64,000 nt of DNA from Porphyromonas macacae DSM 20710 = JCM 13914 (GCF_000379945.1 NZ_KB904151.1:1-64000); one strand, 5' to 3'. Counted from the stretch's first letter, positions 45,687 through 54,907 are shown. The notes: generated by a model not told the origin, from the sequence alone. Program-made: numbers and translations.

Positions 45687-48140
45687 TTATCGAAATACGA
45701 TCTCTATGACACTGCCGGCTTTGCACCGAACGGTCAATAATCCGTTTTCTATGGAATAAGGTTCATTGCTGCTGCAACGTACGATACAACTCTTGCTGCT
45801 GTTCGGCGGCAGCTTGACCGTATGGGTATAATTGCTGAAAGCGTGCAACTTCATATAGGTAAGCGTATAGGGAGATGCCGTATCCCATTGCAGATCACAC
45901 TCGGCATTACCTACGGTGCGAAGTCCTTTCACGTATCCTTTGCTCCATAGTGTCGGCAGGGCAGGCAGAGGCGAGATGACACCGGATTCGCTGTCCAAAA
46001 GCATTTGCATAATTCCCCCTGCACCGCCGAAATTGCCATCGATTTGGAAGGGCGGGTGTGAAGAGAACAGGTTGGGTAGCGTACCGCCACCGCTGTTCTT
46101 CCTGTTTTCCGTGACGGGTTTGAGTAGCAGGCCTAATAATTCGAGCGCTTTATCGCCTCGTCCTAAACGAGCCCAGAAGTTGACTTTCCATGCCATAGAC
46201 CAGCTCGTACTGCTGCCGCCGCGCATCAAAAGCGTTTTTTCTGCCGCCTTGGCCAGCTCCGGTGTGTGCTCGACCGATATTTCGGAACCCGGATACAGGC
46301 CGAACAGATGAGATACGTGTCTGTGATGCGGCTCGGCTTCCCTGTATTCTTCCATCCATTCCATAATGCGCCCGTCTGTTCCTATGGTTGTGGGTTTGAG
46401 AGAATCCCGTTTTTGCAAAAAGATTTTGCCCCGATCGTCTTTTTTCCCCAATATCTGTCGTGCTTCGTAGATATTGTCGAAAAGTTCGCGCAAGATTTGG
46501 TTGTCTATGGTCGAGCCGGCCACAATGGAAACCGTTTTGCCATCAGGCATGACAAATGAGTTTTCCGGAGATGTGGTCGGAGCAGTAACCAGATAACCGT
46601 TGCGCGGATCTTCGACCAGCATATCGGCAAAGAAAACAGCAGAGCCTTCCATGACAGGATAGATGCGGTGCAGATAAGCCGTATCCTGCGTATAGCGATA
46701 ATGGTTGTATAAATGTTGGCAAAGCCATGCTCCGCCGGTATTCGTCGCTCCCCATGAAGGATGCTCCCCCGGAGCCGTAAACTGCCATACGTTCCCTAAA
46801 ATATGGGTAACCCATCCTCTCGAACGGTAAAAAGCTCTGGCCGTTTCATTGCCGGAGGGAACGATTTTTTCTACCCAGTCGGTCAGCGGATTCAGTGTTT
46901 CGGACATATTTCCCTGCTCTGCCGGCCAATAGTTCATTTGCAGGTTGATGTTCAGATGATAGTCGCCATTCCAGGGTGCTTGTATCCGGTTTGTCCATAA
47001 ACCTTGCAGATTCGGAGGGAGAGCCCCTTTGCGCGTGGAAGAAAGAAGCAGATAACGCCCCATTTGCAAATACAATGCAGGCAGGTTAATATCGTTTGCA
47101 GGATTTTCTTCGTAATTCCCCAGGCGTATGTCGATGGGCTTTTCCGATGCAATCTGATACGGTGCAAGGTTTAGGCAGACCCTGTCCATGTAGGAAGAAA
47201 ATGTTTTTTTCTGCTCTTGTTTCAAATGTTCCCAAGAGAGAGCCGAGATGCGATGAAGGGTTGAATTGCACAGGAGAAGAGGGTCGGCACCTTTTTTATA
47301 ATAATCGGTATGATGGGCGATGAAGAGAACGATTTCGGATGCACCGCTGACCTTAATTTTGTCTCTTAGTGTTTTGAGCTGTCCCGATTTCGACAGTGCG
47401 ATTTGTGCTGTTATGCCGTAAGCCAATCCCTGTCCGCCGTACCCGTCGTTCAATGTTCCCTGCATCCGGAGCCGGTTCCCTGAGGCGGAAACGACGGCGC
47501 GTTCCTCTCTGTTCAATGTCAAAGAGACATCCGGTAACATTCCTTCTTCGGCTTTTATGTGTATGACGTGTACATCTTTCGTATAAGAGCAGAATAAACG
47601 GCGTGTGATTTTTGTCGTACCTATGCGGAATGTTTCTGTGCTGATGCCTGTTCGCAAGTTCAGTTCTCTTCTATAATGCCGTGCCTCAGCTTGTGCGGGG
47701 ATATTCCAATCCATTTGCAGTGTGCCTCCGGCTTGATAGGAACCGTAAGGAGCATTCGCTCCGTTGCCGAGAGCCGAGCCGGAGCCGCCGCAGACAAAAG
47801 TGTCGTACATCAATTGCTGTGCACTGTCGTTTTTATTTTCGAATAACAATCGCCTGATTTCAGGCAGGTGATTTGCAGCTTCGGGATTCAAAGCCGCGGC
47901 ATCTGTGCTGCCGCTCCACATCGAGCTTTCATTCAGAGTAATACGCCAGTTTCTGATGCCGCCGTTCGATGTCAGCCCTATGCGTCCGTTGCCGAGCGGA
48001 AACTCTTCCGTCCATACGGCAGCCGGAGTATTCAGGTAATAACAGGTAGACGGATCGATCTTTGTTTGTTGGGCTTGCAGGGTTTGAAGCACAACACTTG
48101 AAAAAAAGAGGACAAGTAAAAAGGTTCGTTTTGTTTTCAT
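45687..48140 (-). CDS. GH95 alpha-L-fucosidase (secreted)
   Basis: 817 residues with a signal peptide (cut near LQAQQ). N-terminal beta domain 'WTEEFPLGNGRIGLTSNGGI' and 'NESSMWSGSTDAAALNPEAA', then an (alpha/alpha)6 barrel with 'GALPPNLQGLWTNRIQAPWN', 'HLNINLQMNYWPAEQGNMSE' (catalytic-site Asn pair) and 'QIDGNFGGAGGIMQMLLDS', and a C-terminal beta domain. It would release fucose from host glycans such as milk oligosaccharides or mucins. It is not part of a SusCD locus and no fucose catabolic genes are beside it; related GH95 enzymes can act on galactosides. Confidence 0.93.
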   Translation of the reverse strand: MKTKRTFLLVLFFSSVVLQTLQAQQTKIDPSTCYYLNTPAAVWTEEFPLGNGRIGLTSNGGIRNWRITLNESSMWSGSTDAAALNPEAANHLPEIRRLLFENKNDSAQQLMYDTFVCGGSGSALGNGANAPYGSYQAGGTLQMDWNIPAQAEARHYRRELNLRTGISTETFRIGTTKITRRLFCSYTKDVHVIHIKAEEGMLPDVSLTLNREERAVVSASGNRLRMQGTLNDGYGGQGLAYGITAQIALSKSGQLKTLRDKIKVSGASEIVLFIAHHTDYYKKGADPLLLCNSTLHRISALSWEHLKQEQKKTFSSYMDRVCLNLAPYQIASEKPIDIRLGNYEENPANDINLPALYLQMGRYLLLSSTRKGALPPNLQGLWTNRIQAPWNGDYHLNINLQMNYWPAEQGNMSETLNPLTDWVEKIVPSGNETARAFYRSRGWVTHILGNVWQFTAPGEHPSWGATNTGGAWLCQHLYNHYRYTQDTAYLHRIYPVMEGSAVFFADMLVEDPRNGYLVTAPTTSPENSFVMPDGKTVSIVAGSTIDNQILRELFDNIYEARQILGKKDDRGKIFLQKRDSLKPTTIGTDGRIMEWMEEYREAEPHHRHVSHLFGLYPGSEISVEHTPELAKAAEKTLLMRGGSSTSWSMAWKVNFWARLGRGDKALELLGLLLKPVTENRKNSGGGTLPNLFSSHPPFQIDGNFGGAGGIMQMLLDSESGVISPLPALPTLWSKGYVKGLRTVGNAECDLQWDTASPYTLTYMKLHAFSNYTHTVKLPPNSSKSCIVRCSSNEPYSIENGLLTVRCKAGSVIEIVFR

Positions 48141-48145
48141 ACTAA

Positions 48146-48182
48146 TAAAAAACTCCGTCCTTCAGAGAAAGGAGCGGAGCTG
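48146..48182 (-). terminator. Intrinsic terminator of the MsbA-like gene
   Basis: On the minus strand CTCCG..CCTT pairs with AAGG..CGGAG (one bulge), followed by six T residues and ATT. It lies just before the GH95 ATG and should separate the two genes. On the plus strand it is also followed by TTTTTT. Confidence 0.75.
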
Positions 48183-48187
48183 TTTTT

Positions 48188-50047
48188 TCAGGATGATGCG
48201 TTATTGAACTGCATATTGTAAAGAGCGGCATAGTGTCCGCCGAGAGCAAGCAACTCTTCATGCTTGCCCTGCTCCACGATTTCTCCTTCATGCAAAACGC
48301 AGATCAGATCCGCATTGATGATTGTGGAGAGGCGGTGTGCCACTACGATGGTCGTTCGGTTCGTCATTAAATTGTCCAAAGCATTTTGTACATAGCGTTC
48401 CGAAGTGGTGTCCAGAGCAGAGGTAGCCTCGTCAAGGATCAGAATGGGCGGATTCTTGAGTATGGCACGGGCTATGCTCAGGCGTTGTTTCTGTCCGCCA
48501 CTCAACCGCCCGCCGCGATCTCCAATGTTCGTTTCGTAGCCTTCGGGCAACTGATCTATAAATTCGTCGGCGTAGGCAATACGGGCTGCATTTTTGACTT
48601 CTTCTTCTGTTGTGTTGTTTACTCCGAAAGCGATGTTGTTGTACACGGTGTCGTTAAAGAGAATAGCTTCCTGATTGACGTTTCCCATAAGGGAGCGCAG
48701 GTCGTGTGTGGTTATATCTCTTATGTCGATGTCGTCGATGGTTATTTTGCCTTCCTGCACATCGTAAAAACGGGGCAGGAGGTCTACCAAAGTGCTCTTG
48801 CCGCTGCCGGAGTGGCCTACCAGTGCTACCGTCTGTCCTTTACAGACAGTCAGATTGATATTTCTGAGCACCCATTCATCGGCATATCTGAAAGATACAT
48901 TGTGAAAGGCTATCGCATTTTCGAAATGGACAGGTTTGGGGGTTGCCGGCTCCTCGATGCTCTGCTCCGCCATCAAAATTTTGTCGATGCGCGTCATGGA
49001 GGCCATGCCTTTTTCTATGGAATAGATCGAACGGCTGAAATCTTTGGCCGGGTTGATGATGCTGTAAAAAATAACGAGATAATAGATGAATGTGGAGGCA
49101 TCGATGCCGCTTTCGTTACTCAGGATCAGAGAACCGCCGTACCACAGAACGACAGCAATGGTGGCCGTACCCAGAAATTCGCTCATCGGGTGGGCAAGTA
49201 CATAGCGGGCTGTAACGTTGATGACCGATTTTCTGTACTTCTCATTGGCTTTTTCAAACCGGCGACGTATCTTCCCTTCGGCGTTGAAAGCCTTGATAAC
49301 CCGCAGGCCTCCCAATGTCTCTTCCACCTGACTCATCAGATCTCCCCACTGGTTTTGGGCATTGAGGCTGCTTCGTTTGAGTGTTTTGCCCACACGCCCC
49401 ATGATAAAACCGGCAATGGGCAGAAGGATGAAAACAAAAACCGTCAACTGCCAACTGATGGCAATCATGGCAATGAGATAGATGGTGATGAGTATCGGAT
49501 CTTTAATCAGAATATCCAAAGAGTTCATCACCGAGTTTTCCACCTCGTTCACATCTCCGGACATACGTGCCAGAATATCCCCTTTGCGTTCTTCGCTGAA
49601 AAAGGAGAGAGGCAGAGAGAGTATCTTCCGGTTCAGTTGATTGCGAATATCGCGTACAACCCCTGTGCGAATCGGTATCATGCTGTAAAGAGCCAGATAG
49701 GTGGCACCTACTTTTAGCAAAGTCATGATAACCAGATAGAGCCCTAACATAATTAAAGTGAACGAAGCCCCGCGTTCGTCTATGAGAGTGCTTACATACC
49801 ATGAGAAGTCGTTGACCAGTGCATTTATCCATCCTTTAATGCCTTCTACGGAAAACGAATAGCCCGAGAGCGGCATGTATTCTACCACACGTTTATCAAT
49901 GCGGAAAAGAATCCGCAGAATAGGCATGATCAGGGAGAAGGCCAGCAAATTGAGGATTGCGCTGAGGATATTGGAGATGATGCTTAATACCATATACCAT
50001 TTATAAGGCGGCAGGTAGCGTTTAAGCAGTTGAAAGAATTGTTTCAT
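48188..50047 (-). CDS. ABC exporter, MsbA-like (fused permease and ATPase)
   Basis: 619 residues. Six membrane spans between about 18 and 330, then the ATPase domain: Walker A 'LVGHSGSGKSTLVDLLPRF', Q-loop 'NVNQEAILFNDTV', signature 'GRLSGGQKQRLSIARAIL', Walker B 'ILILDEATSALDTTSE' and H-loop 'TIVVAHRLSTI'. Homodimeric lipid/lipid-A flippase type. In Bacteroidetes this gene class often serves lipid A or other lipid export; multidrug export is an alternative. Confidence 0.92.
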   Translation of the reverse strand: MKQFFQLLKRYLPPYKWYMVLSIISNILSAILNLLAFSLIMPILRILFRIDKRVVEYMPLSGYSFSVEGIKGWINALVNDFSWYVSTLIDERGASFTLIMLGLYLVIMTLLKVGATYLALYSMIPIRTGVVRDIRNQLNRKILSLPLSFFSEERKGDILARMSGDVNEVENSVMNSLDILIKDPILITIYLIAMIAISWQLTVFVFILLPIAGFIMGRVGKTLKRSSLNAQNQWGDLMSQVEETLGGLRVIKAFNAEGKIRRRFEKANEKYRKSVINVTARYVLAHPMSEFLGTATIAVVLWYGGSLILSNESGIDASTFIYYLVIFYSIINPAKDFSRSIYSIEKGMASMTRIDKILMAEQSIEEPATPKPVHFENAIAFHNVSFRYADEWVLRNINLTVCKGQTVALVGHSGSGKSTLVDLLPRFYDVQEGKITIDDIDIRDITTHDLRSLMGNVNQEAILFNDTVYNNIAFGVNNTTEEEVKNAARIAYADEFIDQLPEGYETNIGDRGGRLSGGQKQRLSIARAILKNPPILILDEATSALDTTSERYVQNALDNLMTNRTTIVVAHRLSTIINADLICVLHEGEIVEQGKHEELLALGGHYAALYNMQFNNASS

Positions 50048-50117
50048 AAACAGAATTTACAGCACCGAACAGTGTGGAACATGAATACAAAGATAATAAG
50101 TGTGACGTGTACTGAAA

Positions 50118-50225
50118 AAATCTCTGCCTGATGGTTGAAAATTTTTCAGGCAAAGAAAAAAAATTCAAGTTAACTTCGTTGAAAATCCGTAGCGCTACGG
50201 ATTTTTATCCGTCAGGCAAAGAATT
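50118..50225 (+). repeat. 108-bp palindromic repeat, copy C
   Basis: Ends AAAATCTCTGCCTGA and TCAGGCAAAGAATT are inverted with few mismatches. Contains TTCAGGCAAAG, AAGTTAACTT, and the perfect 16-bp palindrome TCCGTAGCGCTACGGA (in 50187-50204). Its left flank GTGACGTGTACTGAAAAA is shared with the outer flank of copy D, so these two copies form a longer unit. It lies in the 392-bp gap 50048-50439; the rest of the gap (50226-50398) is AT-rich with nothing recognised. Confidence 0.85.
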
Positions 50226-50398
50226 TTTGATTTTTATAAGTATCTGTATCAAAGAGCTTTATGAGAATGATCGAAAAATTAAAAGTAAGAAGGACTTTAT
50301 TACTTTGTTTTTATTGCAAATCAATTTCTTTGTTCGATACCGGATGTTCAAATGTGAGATTTCTGCATGCCGTTTCCGGATTAGTCAATGTAAATCTC

Positions 50399-50406
50399 TA
50401 TATTTG
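50399..50406 (+). promoter_or_regulatory. Candidate -7 box for the gene at 50440
   Basis: TATATTTG, exact consensus; a TTTC 22 nt upstream could be a weak -33. RNA start near 50413, 27 nt before the ATG. Confidence 0.4.
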
Positions 50407-50439
50407 TTCAATCCGTATCAAAGCAAAAACAATATTTGA

Positions 50440-50949
50440 ATGAGTATTGATAAAGAACTCATAAGCCGGATAGAGAACCAAATAAAGGATTTGGAGGGTT
50501 TATTCTCTTTGTACGACGGAGCCGACGGCGACAGTCATAAAAGAATGCTCGTCGCATTGGCCGAATTGCAACGTCTTCAGGGCAATATGCTCAAATGTAT
50601 GGCCGAAAAAACAAAGTCGATGCCTTCTGTTGACATTCGAGAACAGCCTCCTGTTTCCACTCATATGGAGAGTGTGCAATCACCCGTCGAAAAGAAGGAA
50701 GAAAGTCCCGTCTTTAATTTGAAGCAGCTGGTTTCGATAATGGACTATTACCGTTTTTTGAAAGTCTTGTTTCATAACGATAATGCTTTGCTTGATGATT
50801 TGAGCTCTTTTATAAACGGTACGCCGGAATATCCTCAGGTGTTGGAGTATGTGGACGAACGTTTTGTTTGGGATGAAGATGAAGACACGATGTCGGAGTT
50901 TATGGGTATAGTGGAAAAGTTCTACTATACGCACTACGGCAGAAAATGA
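50440..50949 (+). CDS. Conserved Bacteroidales protein of unknown function
   Basis: 169 residues, soluble, acidic. An N-terminal helix (MSIDKELISRIENQIKDLEG), a Ser/Glu/Lys-rich linker (about 60-95), and a C-terminal helical domain 'FNLKQLVSIMDYYRFLKVLF ... SSFINGTPEYPQVLEYVDE ... SEFMGIVEKFYY'. This C-terminal pattern ('ISLNDRFRF..ELF...' then 'A..YL...F.W...') is, as I recall, common in uncharacterised Bacteroidetes proteins. Directly precedes rsmI. Confidence 0.6.
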   Translation: MSIDKELISRIENQIKDLEGLFSLYDGADGDSHKRMLVALAELQRLQGNMLKCMAEKTKSMPSVDIREQPPVSTHMESVQSPVEKKEESPVFNLKQLVSIMDYYRFLKVLFHNDNALLDDLSSFINGTPEYPQVLEYVDERFVWDEDEDTMSEFMGIVEKFYYTHYGRK

Positions 50950-50983
50950 TCTTGTGGTATAAGGTTGAAGGAAAAGCAAATAA

Positions 50984-51667
50984 ATGTCTAAATTGACCGT
51001 AGTACCCACACCGGTGGGTAATTTGGAGGATATTACGCTTCGTGCTCTCAGAGTGTTACGCGAGTGCGATTTGATTTTGGCCGAAGATACGCGCACCAGC
51101 AGCGTATTGCTTAACCATTACGAGATAAAGAAACCGATGCTGAGCCACCATAAGTTTAACGAGCATCGTACGGCAGATGCCATTGTACGGCGGATAGCTG
51201 CCGGAGAGTGGGTTGCTTTGGTCAGCGATGCCGGTACCCCGGGAATCAGTGATCCCGGTTTTATGCTGGTTCGTGCCTGTTTGGAGCAGGGAGTAGAAGT
51301 AGAATGCCTGCCCGGTGCCACTGCTTTTGTGCCCGCCCTTGTAATGTCCGGTTTGCCGGCTGACCGCTTCTTTTTCGAGGGTTTTTTGCCCGTAAAAAAA
51401 GGTCGCCGTACACGTCTTGAGGAGTTGGCACGTATGCAATGTACGGTTATTTTGTATGAGTCTCCTTTTAGAATTTTTAAAACGCTCACTCAACTTATCG
51501 AACATTTCGGGGATGATTGCCCCATTGCAGCTTGTCGTGAAATAAGTAAACTGCATGAAGAGGCCGTCAGAGGAACGTTGAAAGAAGTTTTAAAACATTT
51601 TGAAGAAACAGTTCCTAAAGGTGAATTTGTGTTAATTATCGGAAGAAGTCTTATATTTGATAAATAA
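50984..51667 (+). CDS. rsmI: 16S rRNA 2'-O-ribose C1402 methyltransferase
   Basis: 227 residues. SAM-dependent methyltransferase of the tetrapyrrole-methylase fold. 'MSKLTVVPTPVGNLEDITLR', 'CDLILAEDTRTSSVLLNHY', 'HHKFNEHRTADAIVRRIAAG', 'VSDAGTPGISDPGFMLVRAC' and 'LPGATAFVPALVMSGLPADR' are diagnostic. It methylates the ribose of C1402 in the decoding centre. The length is shorter than the E. coli protein because the C-terminal domain is absent, as is usual in Bacteroidetes. Confidence 0.96.
   Translation: MSKLTVVPTPVGNLEDITLRALRVLRECDLILAEDTRTSSVLLNHYEIKKPMLSHHKFNEHRTADAIVRRIAAGEWVALVSDAGTPGISDPGFMLVRACLEQGVEVECLPGATAFVPALVMSGLPADRFFFEGFLPVKKGRRTRLEELARMQCTVILYESPFRIFKTLTQLIEHFGDDCPIAACREISKLHEEAVRGTLKEVLKHFEETVPKGEFVLIIGRSLIFDK
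51626..51659 (+). promoter_or_regulatory. Candidate promoter inside the end of rsmI
   Basis: TTTG (51626-51629), 22-nt spacer, TATATTTG (51652-51659); RNA start near 51666, 20 nt before the lipoprotein ATG. It may give the next genes transcription of their own. Confidence 0.4.
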
Positions 51668-51685
51668 ACTTAGACATTGAAGAGT

Positions 51686-52540
51686 ATGAAAAAGAAATTA
51701 GTATTAATCGTTGCCTCGGTATTGGCTTTGGCATCGTGTGGCAAGAATTCTAAGTCTTATAAGGATCTTAAGGTTCAATATGACTCTATAGCACTGGTGA
51801 ATGAGCAGTATGAGGAAGACCTGAGAGAAACAGACTCTTTGGTAGCAACCGTACTGACGAATTTCCAGGAAATCTCTGCCGTGAAAGGTATGATCAACGT
51901 AAACCCCATGAGCGGTGATTTCAAGAAAACCGACAAGGATCGTATTCGAGACAATATGCAATTGCTTGCCGATAAATTACAGGCGAGCAGCGATGCTCTG
52001 AAAAAACTGGAAGAAAAAGCGGCGAGCACAGGAAAGGAAAACAATCGTTTGCGTCAGACGATCGTGGCTCTGAGTAAACAACTCAACGAACAGAAGAAGC
52101 TTGTAGTGGAACTTACGGAAGAGCTGGAGCGTAAGAATGTGGCTATCGGCTCTTTGGATGCTGTAATCAACAATTTGTATACAGATAAAAATGCCCTTAA
52201 GGAAGCAACGGCCAAACAGGCGGAGGCAATTGCCGCACAGGACAGAGAACTCAATACGGTGCGCTTCTGTATCGGTACGGCAAAGGATCTGAAGGATATG
52301 AATTTGCTGAAAAACGGTAAAGTCGTTACCTCGGATGCCAATATGAACTATTTTACAACTACGGACAAGAGAGAGTTGAATGCCATACCGACCATGGCCA
52401 AGCGTGCCAAACTTCTGACATTGCACCCTGCCGATGCCTATGAGTTTGTGCGCGGTGACGACAAGATGGTTACGCTCAATATCAAAGATCCCGAAGCTTT
52501 CTGGAGTAATTCCAGGATATTGATTATCCAAGTTGACTGA
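51686..52540 (+). CDS. Coiled-coil lipoprotein
   Basis: 284 residues. Lipobox ALASCGKN. Residues about 90-185 are a long coiled coil ('LLADKLQASSDALKKLEEKA', 'LRQTIVALSKQLNEQKKLVV', 'LKEATAKQAEAIAAQDREL'); a small C-terminal domain follows ('LPAD'-like 'HPADAYEFVRGDDKMVTLNI'). The start is ATG at 51686 rather than the in-frame TTG at 51677. A common Bacteroidales family without known function; perhaps a periplasmic spacer. Confidence 0.8.
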   Translation: MKKKLVLIVASVLALASCGKNSKSYKDLKVQYDSIALVNEQYEEDLRETDSLVATVLTNFQEISAVKGMINVNPMSGDFKKTDKDRIRDNMQLLADKLQASSDALKKLEEKAASTGKENNRLRQTIVALSKQLNEQKKLVVELTEELERKNVAIGSLDAVINNLYTDKNALKEATAKQAEAIAAQDRELNTVRFCIGTAKDLKDMNLLKNGKVVTSDANMNYFTTTDKRELNAIPTMAKRAKLLTLHPADAYEFVRGDDKMVTLNIKDPEAFWSNSRILIIQVD

Positions 52541-52558
52541 TAATAAATCATTCGCAGT

Positions 52559-53257
52559 GTGATTAAAACTCTTTTCATAGACCTGGACGATACGCTCTGG
52601 GCTACTTTTGAGAATAACCGCGAAAGCTTAAAAGAAATTTATACTGCCCTCGATTGGGGGCAGTATTTTATTTCATTCGATGCCTTTTTTGATGTTTTTA
52701 TGCCCCATAATGAATTCTTATGGAGCGAATATCGTAGGGGAACGCTCGATAAGCAGGAATTGACTCTGGAACGGTTTCGATACCCGTTTCGGAAAGTTCG
52801 AAAGTTGGCCGATGATGAAATCCTATCGATCAACGAACTGTTTTTGAATACCTGCTCATCCAAGAAAGGGCTTTGTCCCGGAGCTGTGGATGTTCTTAAG
52901 TATCTGTATAAACGTTATTCTTTGTGTATCCTCAGTAACGGCTTTCGTGAGGTTCAACAAAGAAAAATGGATAGATCCGGGTTATCTCCTTTTATTTCCA
53001 ATATCGTTCTTTCCGAAGATGCCGGTGTCAATAAACCTCATAAAGGTATTTTTGATTTTGCTTTTGAGCATACCGGTGCTTTGCCCGAAGAAACGCTGAT
53101 GATCGGCGATAGCTGGGAGGCCGATATCGAGGGGGCTCATCGTGCAGGCATACCTTCTATCTGGTATAATCCCAAGGGGGCAGAGATGCCGCAAGGGGAG
53201 CAGGCACGTCCGGCCCACATCATTTCTCATTTGAAGGAGTTAAAAGAACTGTTGTAA
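52559..53257 (+). CDS. HAD-family phosphatase (YjjG-like nucleotidase)
   Basis: 232 residues, GTG start. HAD motif 1 'LFIDLDDTLWATFENNRESL', motif 2 'CILSNGFREVQQRKM', motif 3 Lys in 'AGVNKPHKGIFDFAF', motif 4 'TLMIGDSWEADIEGAHRAGI'. YjjG-type enzymes dephosphorylate pyrimidine nucleotides, including non-canonical ones. Its stop TAA is directly joined to the recO ATG (TAAATG), indicating coupled translation. Confidence 0.9.
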   Translation: MIKTLFIDLDDTLWATFENNRESLKEIYTALDWGQYFISFDAFFDVFMPHNEFLWSEYRRGTLDKQELTLERFRYPFRKVRKLADDEILSINELFLNTCSSKKGLCPGAVDVLKYLYKRYSLCILSNGFREVQQRKMDRSGLSPFISNIVLSEDAGVNKPHKGIFDFAFEHTGALPEETLMIGDSWEADIEGAHRAGIPSIWYNPKGAEMPQGEQARPAHIISHLKELKELL

Positions 53258-54019
53258 ATGTTCCTGACCACCCGGGCTGTCGTACTGCATCAGACTCAAT
53301 ATAATGACCGTTATGGCATTGTGCACTGTTATACCAGAGAGAGCGGCAGAATGAATTTTCTGGTGCCCAAGCCGGTATCTGCAGGCGGGCGCAGACGTGC
53401 TCCGTCGCAATGGGTGCAGATGCAGCCGTTGTCAGAAGTAGAGCTGACATCCGAACTGAAACCCCGCCGTGAGCTGCATTATATAAAAGAGTTGAGAGTA
53501 CTCAATGGACATATTCGGATCGGAGTATCCGGCATAAAGACATCCATCGGTATTTTTCTTAGCGAACTTTTATACCGTATTCTTACCATAGGAGAGGCAG
53601 ACATTGCTGTTTATGAATATCTGTGCAGCTCCTTCGATGTTTTGGAACGTGAAACCGACAGCCGTGCCGTGGCTAACTTTCATCTTTGTTTTATGTTCCA
53701 TTTGCTGCCCCTGTTGGGGGTAGAGCCCGAAGTGAATTTTTTACAAAAAGAAAGCGTTGATTACTGGTTCGATTTACGGGAAGGTGTTTTCCTGCCCGGC
53801 TGTCCTTTTCATAACGAAGCATTGCCTCCGGAGGAAGCCGAGTATGTAAAGCTCTTTTCACGTATACGGTTTGACAATATGAGACTGTTCAGACTGAACC
53901 GGATACAACGGGCGCGTATATTGGATATTCTTATTCTTTACTACCGTTTGCACCTGCCTCCTTTCGGCTCATTGCATTCACCGGAAATACTCAAAGGTAT
54001 TTATGATTCCCGGGCATGA
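53258..54019 (+). CDS. recO: DNA repair protein RecO
   Basis: 253 residues. N-terminal OB fold ('TTRAVVLHQTQYNDRYGIVH', 'TRESGRMNFLVPKPVSAGGR'), then a helical domain ('FHLCFMFHLLPLLGVEPEVN'). It loads RecA at gaps with RecR. No zinc-binding cysteine cluster is present, as in many Bacteroidetes RecO proteins. Followed by a terminator. Confidence 0.93.
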   Translation: MFLTTRAVVLHQTQYNDRYGIVHCYTRESGRMNFLVPKPVSAGGRRRAPSQWVQMQPLSEVELTSELKPRRELHYIKELRVLNGHIRIGVSGIKTSIGIFLSELLYRILTIGEADIAVYEYLCSSFDVLERETDSRAVANFHLCFMFHLLPLLGVEPEVNFLQKESVDYWFDLREGVFLPGCPFHNEALPPEEAEYVKLFSRIRFDNMRLFRLNRIQRARILDILILYYRLHLPPFGSLHSPEILKGIYDSRA

Positions 54020-54038
54020 GGTACCGTTATTTCGGAAC

Positions 54039-54084
54039 AAAGGCTGAAAATCTTGTCATATTAGATTTTCAGCCTTTATTTTTT
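54039..54084. terminator. Bidirectional intrinsic terminator
   Basis: Perfect 15-bp stem AAAGGCTGAAAATCT/AGATTTTCAGCCTTT followed by ATTTTTT on the plus strand, between convergent recO and the MBL hydrolase. Confidence 0.9.
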
Positions 54085-54097
54085 ATCGAAAGCTAAT

Positions 54098-54907
54098 TTA
54101 TGGCTCCAGTAAATAGAGAGGGCTGCTGCTTGTGCGTCGCAAAGCGGTAAGACTGATATCTTTTCCCACGCGTATGCCTTCGCAAAAGAGGCGGTATTCG
54201 ATGGTTTTCCAGCACAGCTCCGGATGGTTGTTGTCCTTGCTCAGGTGGCACAGCCAGATATTTTTCATTCCCGGGTGGTAGATTCCCGCCAGAAGCTCTG
54301 CCGTAGTCTGGTTACTGAGGTGTCCGTTCGGTCCTGCTACTCTGTCTTTAAGAAACTGCGGATATATGCCGTCGCGAAGCATCTCCACATCGTGATTGGC
54401 CTCGATGACCAGATGCTCTGCCAGCGAGGCATAGTGTTTGATTTCAGGGGTTACGTGTCCTGCGTCTGTGATCAGAGTAAAACGAAAGCCCGGGGCGGTG
54501 ATATGGTAGCCTACGTTTTCACTGGCATCATGCGGAACGGGGAAAGGTGTTATTTCAAAACCGCCCAAGTTGAACGTTTTACCGCAAACGATTTCATTGC
54601 GATGCCCGAAAAGAGAGTCGTTTACAAATCGGCTGCGTTCTATTCCGTCGAGTACTTTTTTCGTTCCGTAAATCTGCATGTGGTGCACGCAGCCCAAGAC
54701 GCCCACCGTACGTATATGGTCGGCATGGTCGTGTGTCACAATAACCCCTTTGATATGAGAGCCGTCCGGAGCAATACCCTCCTTTTTCAATGTTTTGGTT
54801 ATGGTGCGTATCGGTATGCCGGCATCTATCAGTATCCCCTGTTCATCATTTCCCAAATAATAACAGTTGCCGCTGCTACCACTGGAAAGACTCATAAATC
54901 TGATCAA
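54098..54907 (-). CDS. Metallo-beta-lactamase-fold hydrolase (YycJ/WalJ type)
   Basis: 269 residues. 'SLSSGSSGNCYYLG' opening, 'GILIDAGIPIRTI', metal motif 'VIVTHDHADHIRTVGVL', then 'GHRNEIVCGKTFNLGGFEI', 'PVPHDASENVGYHI' and 'LVIEANHDVEML'. YycJ-type exonucleases are tied to DNA mismatch repair. The first codon is TTG (54907), giving MIRFMSLSSGSSG; the conserved IRF supports it, but ATG at 54895 is an alternative. Confidence 0.92.
   Translation of the reverse strand: MIRFMSLSSGSSGNCYYLGNDEQGILIDAGIPIRTITKTLKKEGIAPDGSHIKGVIVTHDHADHIRTVGVLGCVHHMQIYGTKKVLDGIERSRFVNDSLFGHRNEIVCGKTFNLGGFEITPFPVPHDASENVGYHITAPGFRFTLITDAGHVTPEIKHYASLAEHLVIEANHDVEMLRDGIYPQFLKDRVAGPNGHLSNQTTAELLAGIYHPGMKNIWLCHLSKDNNHPELCWKTIEYRLFCEGIRVGKDISLTALRRTSSSPLYLLEP

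Noticed and set aside
48386-49717. 443-codon plus-strand frame opposite the MsbA-like gene
   Set aside because: Fully antisense to a well-supported ABC exporter, no recognisable domain; a shadow of codon bias.
50131-50439. Frame starting MVENFSGKEKKFKLTSL, similar to a minus-strand frame at 60222-60554
   Set aside because: The similarity lies entirely in the 108-bp repeat; the two frames diverge right after it, so they are repeat-derived and not genes.
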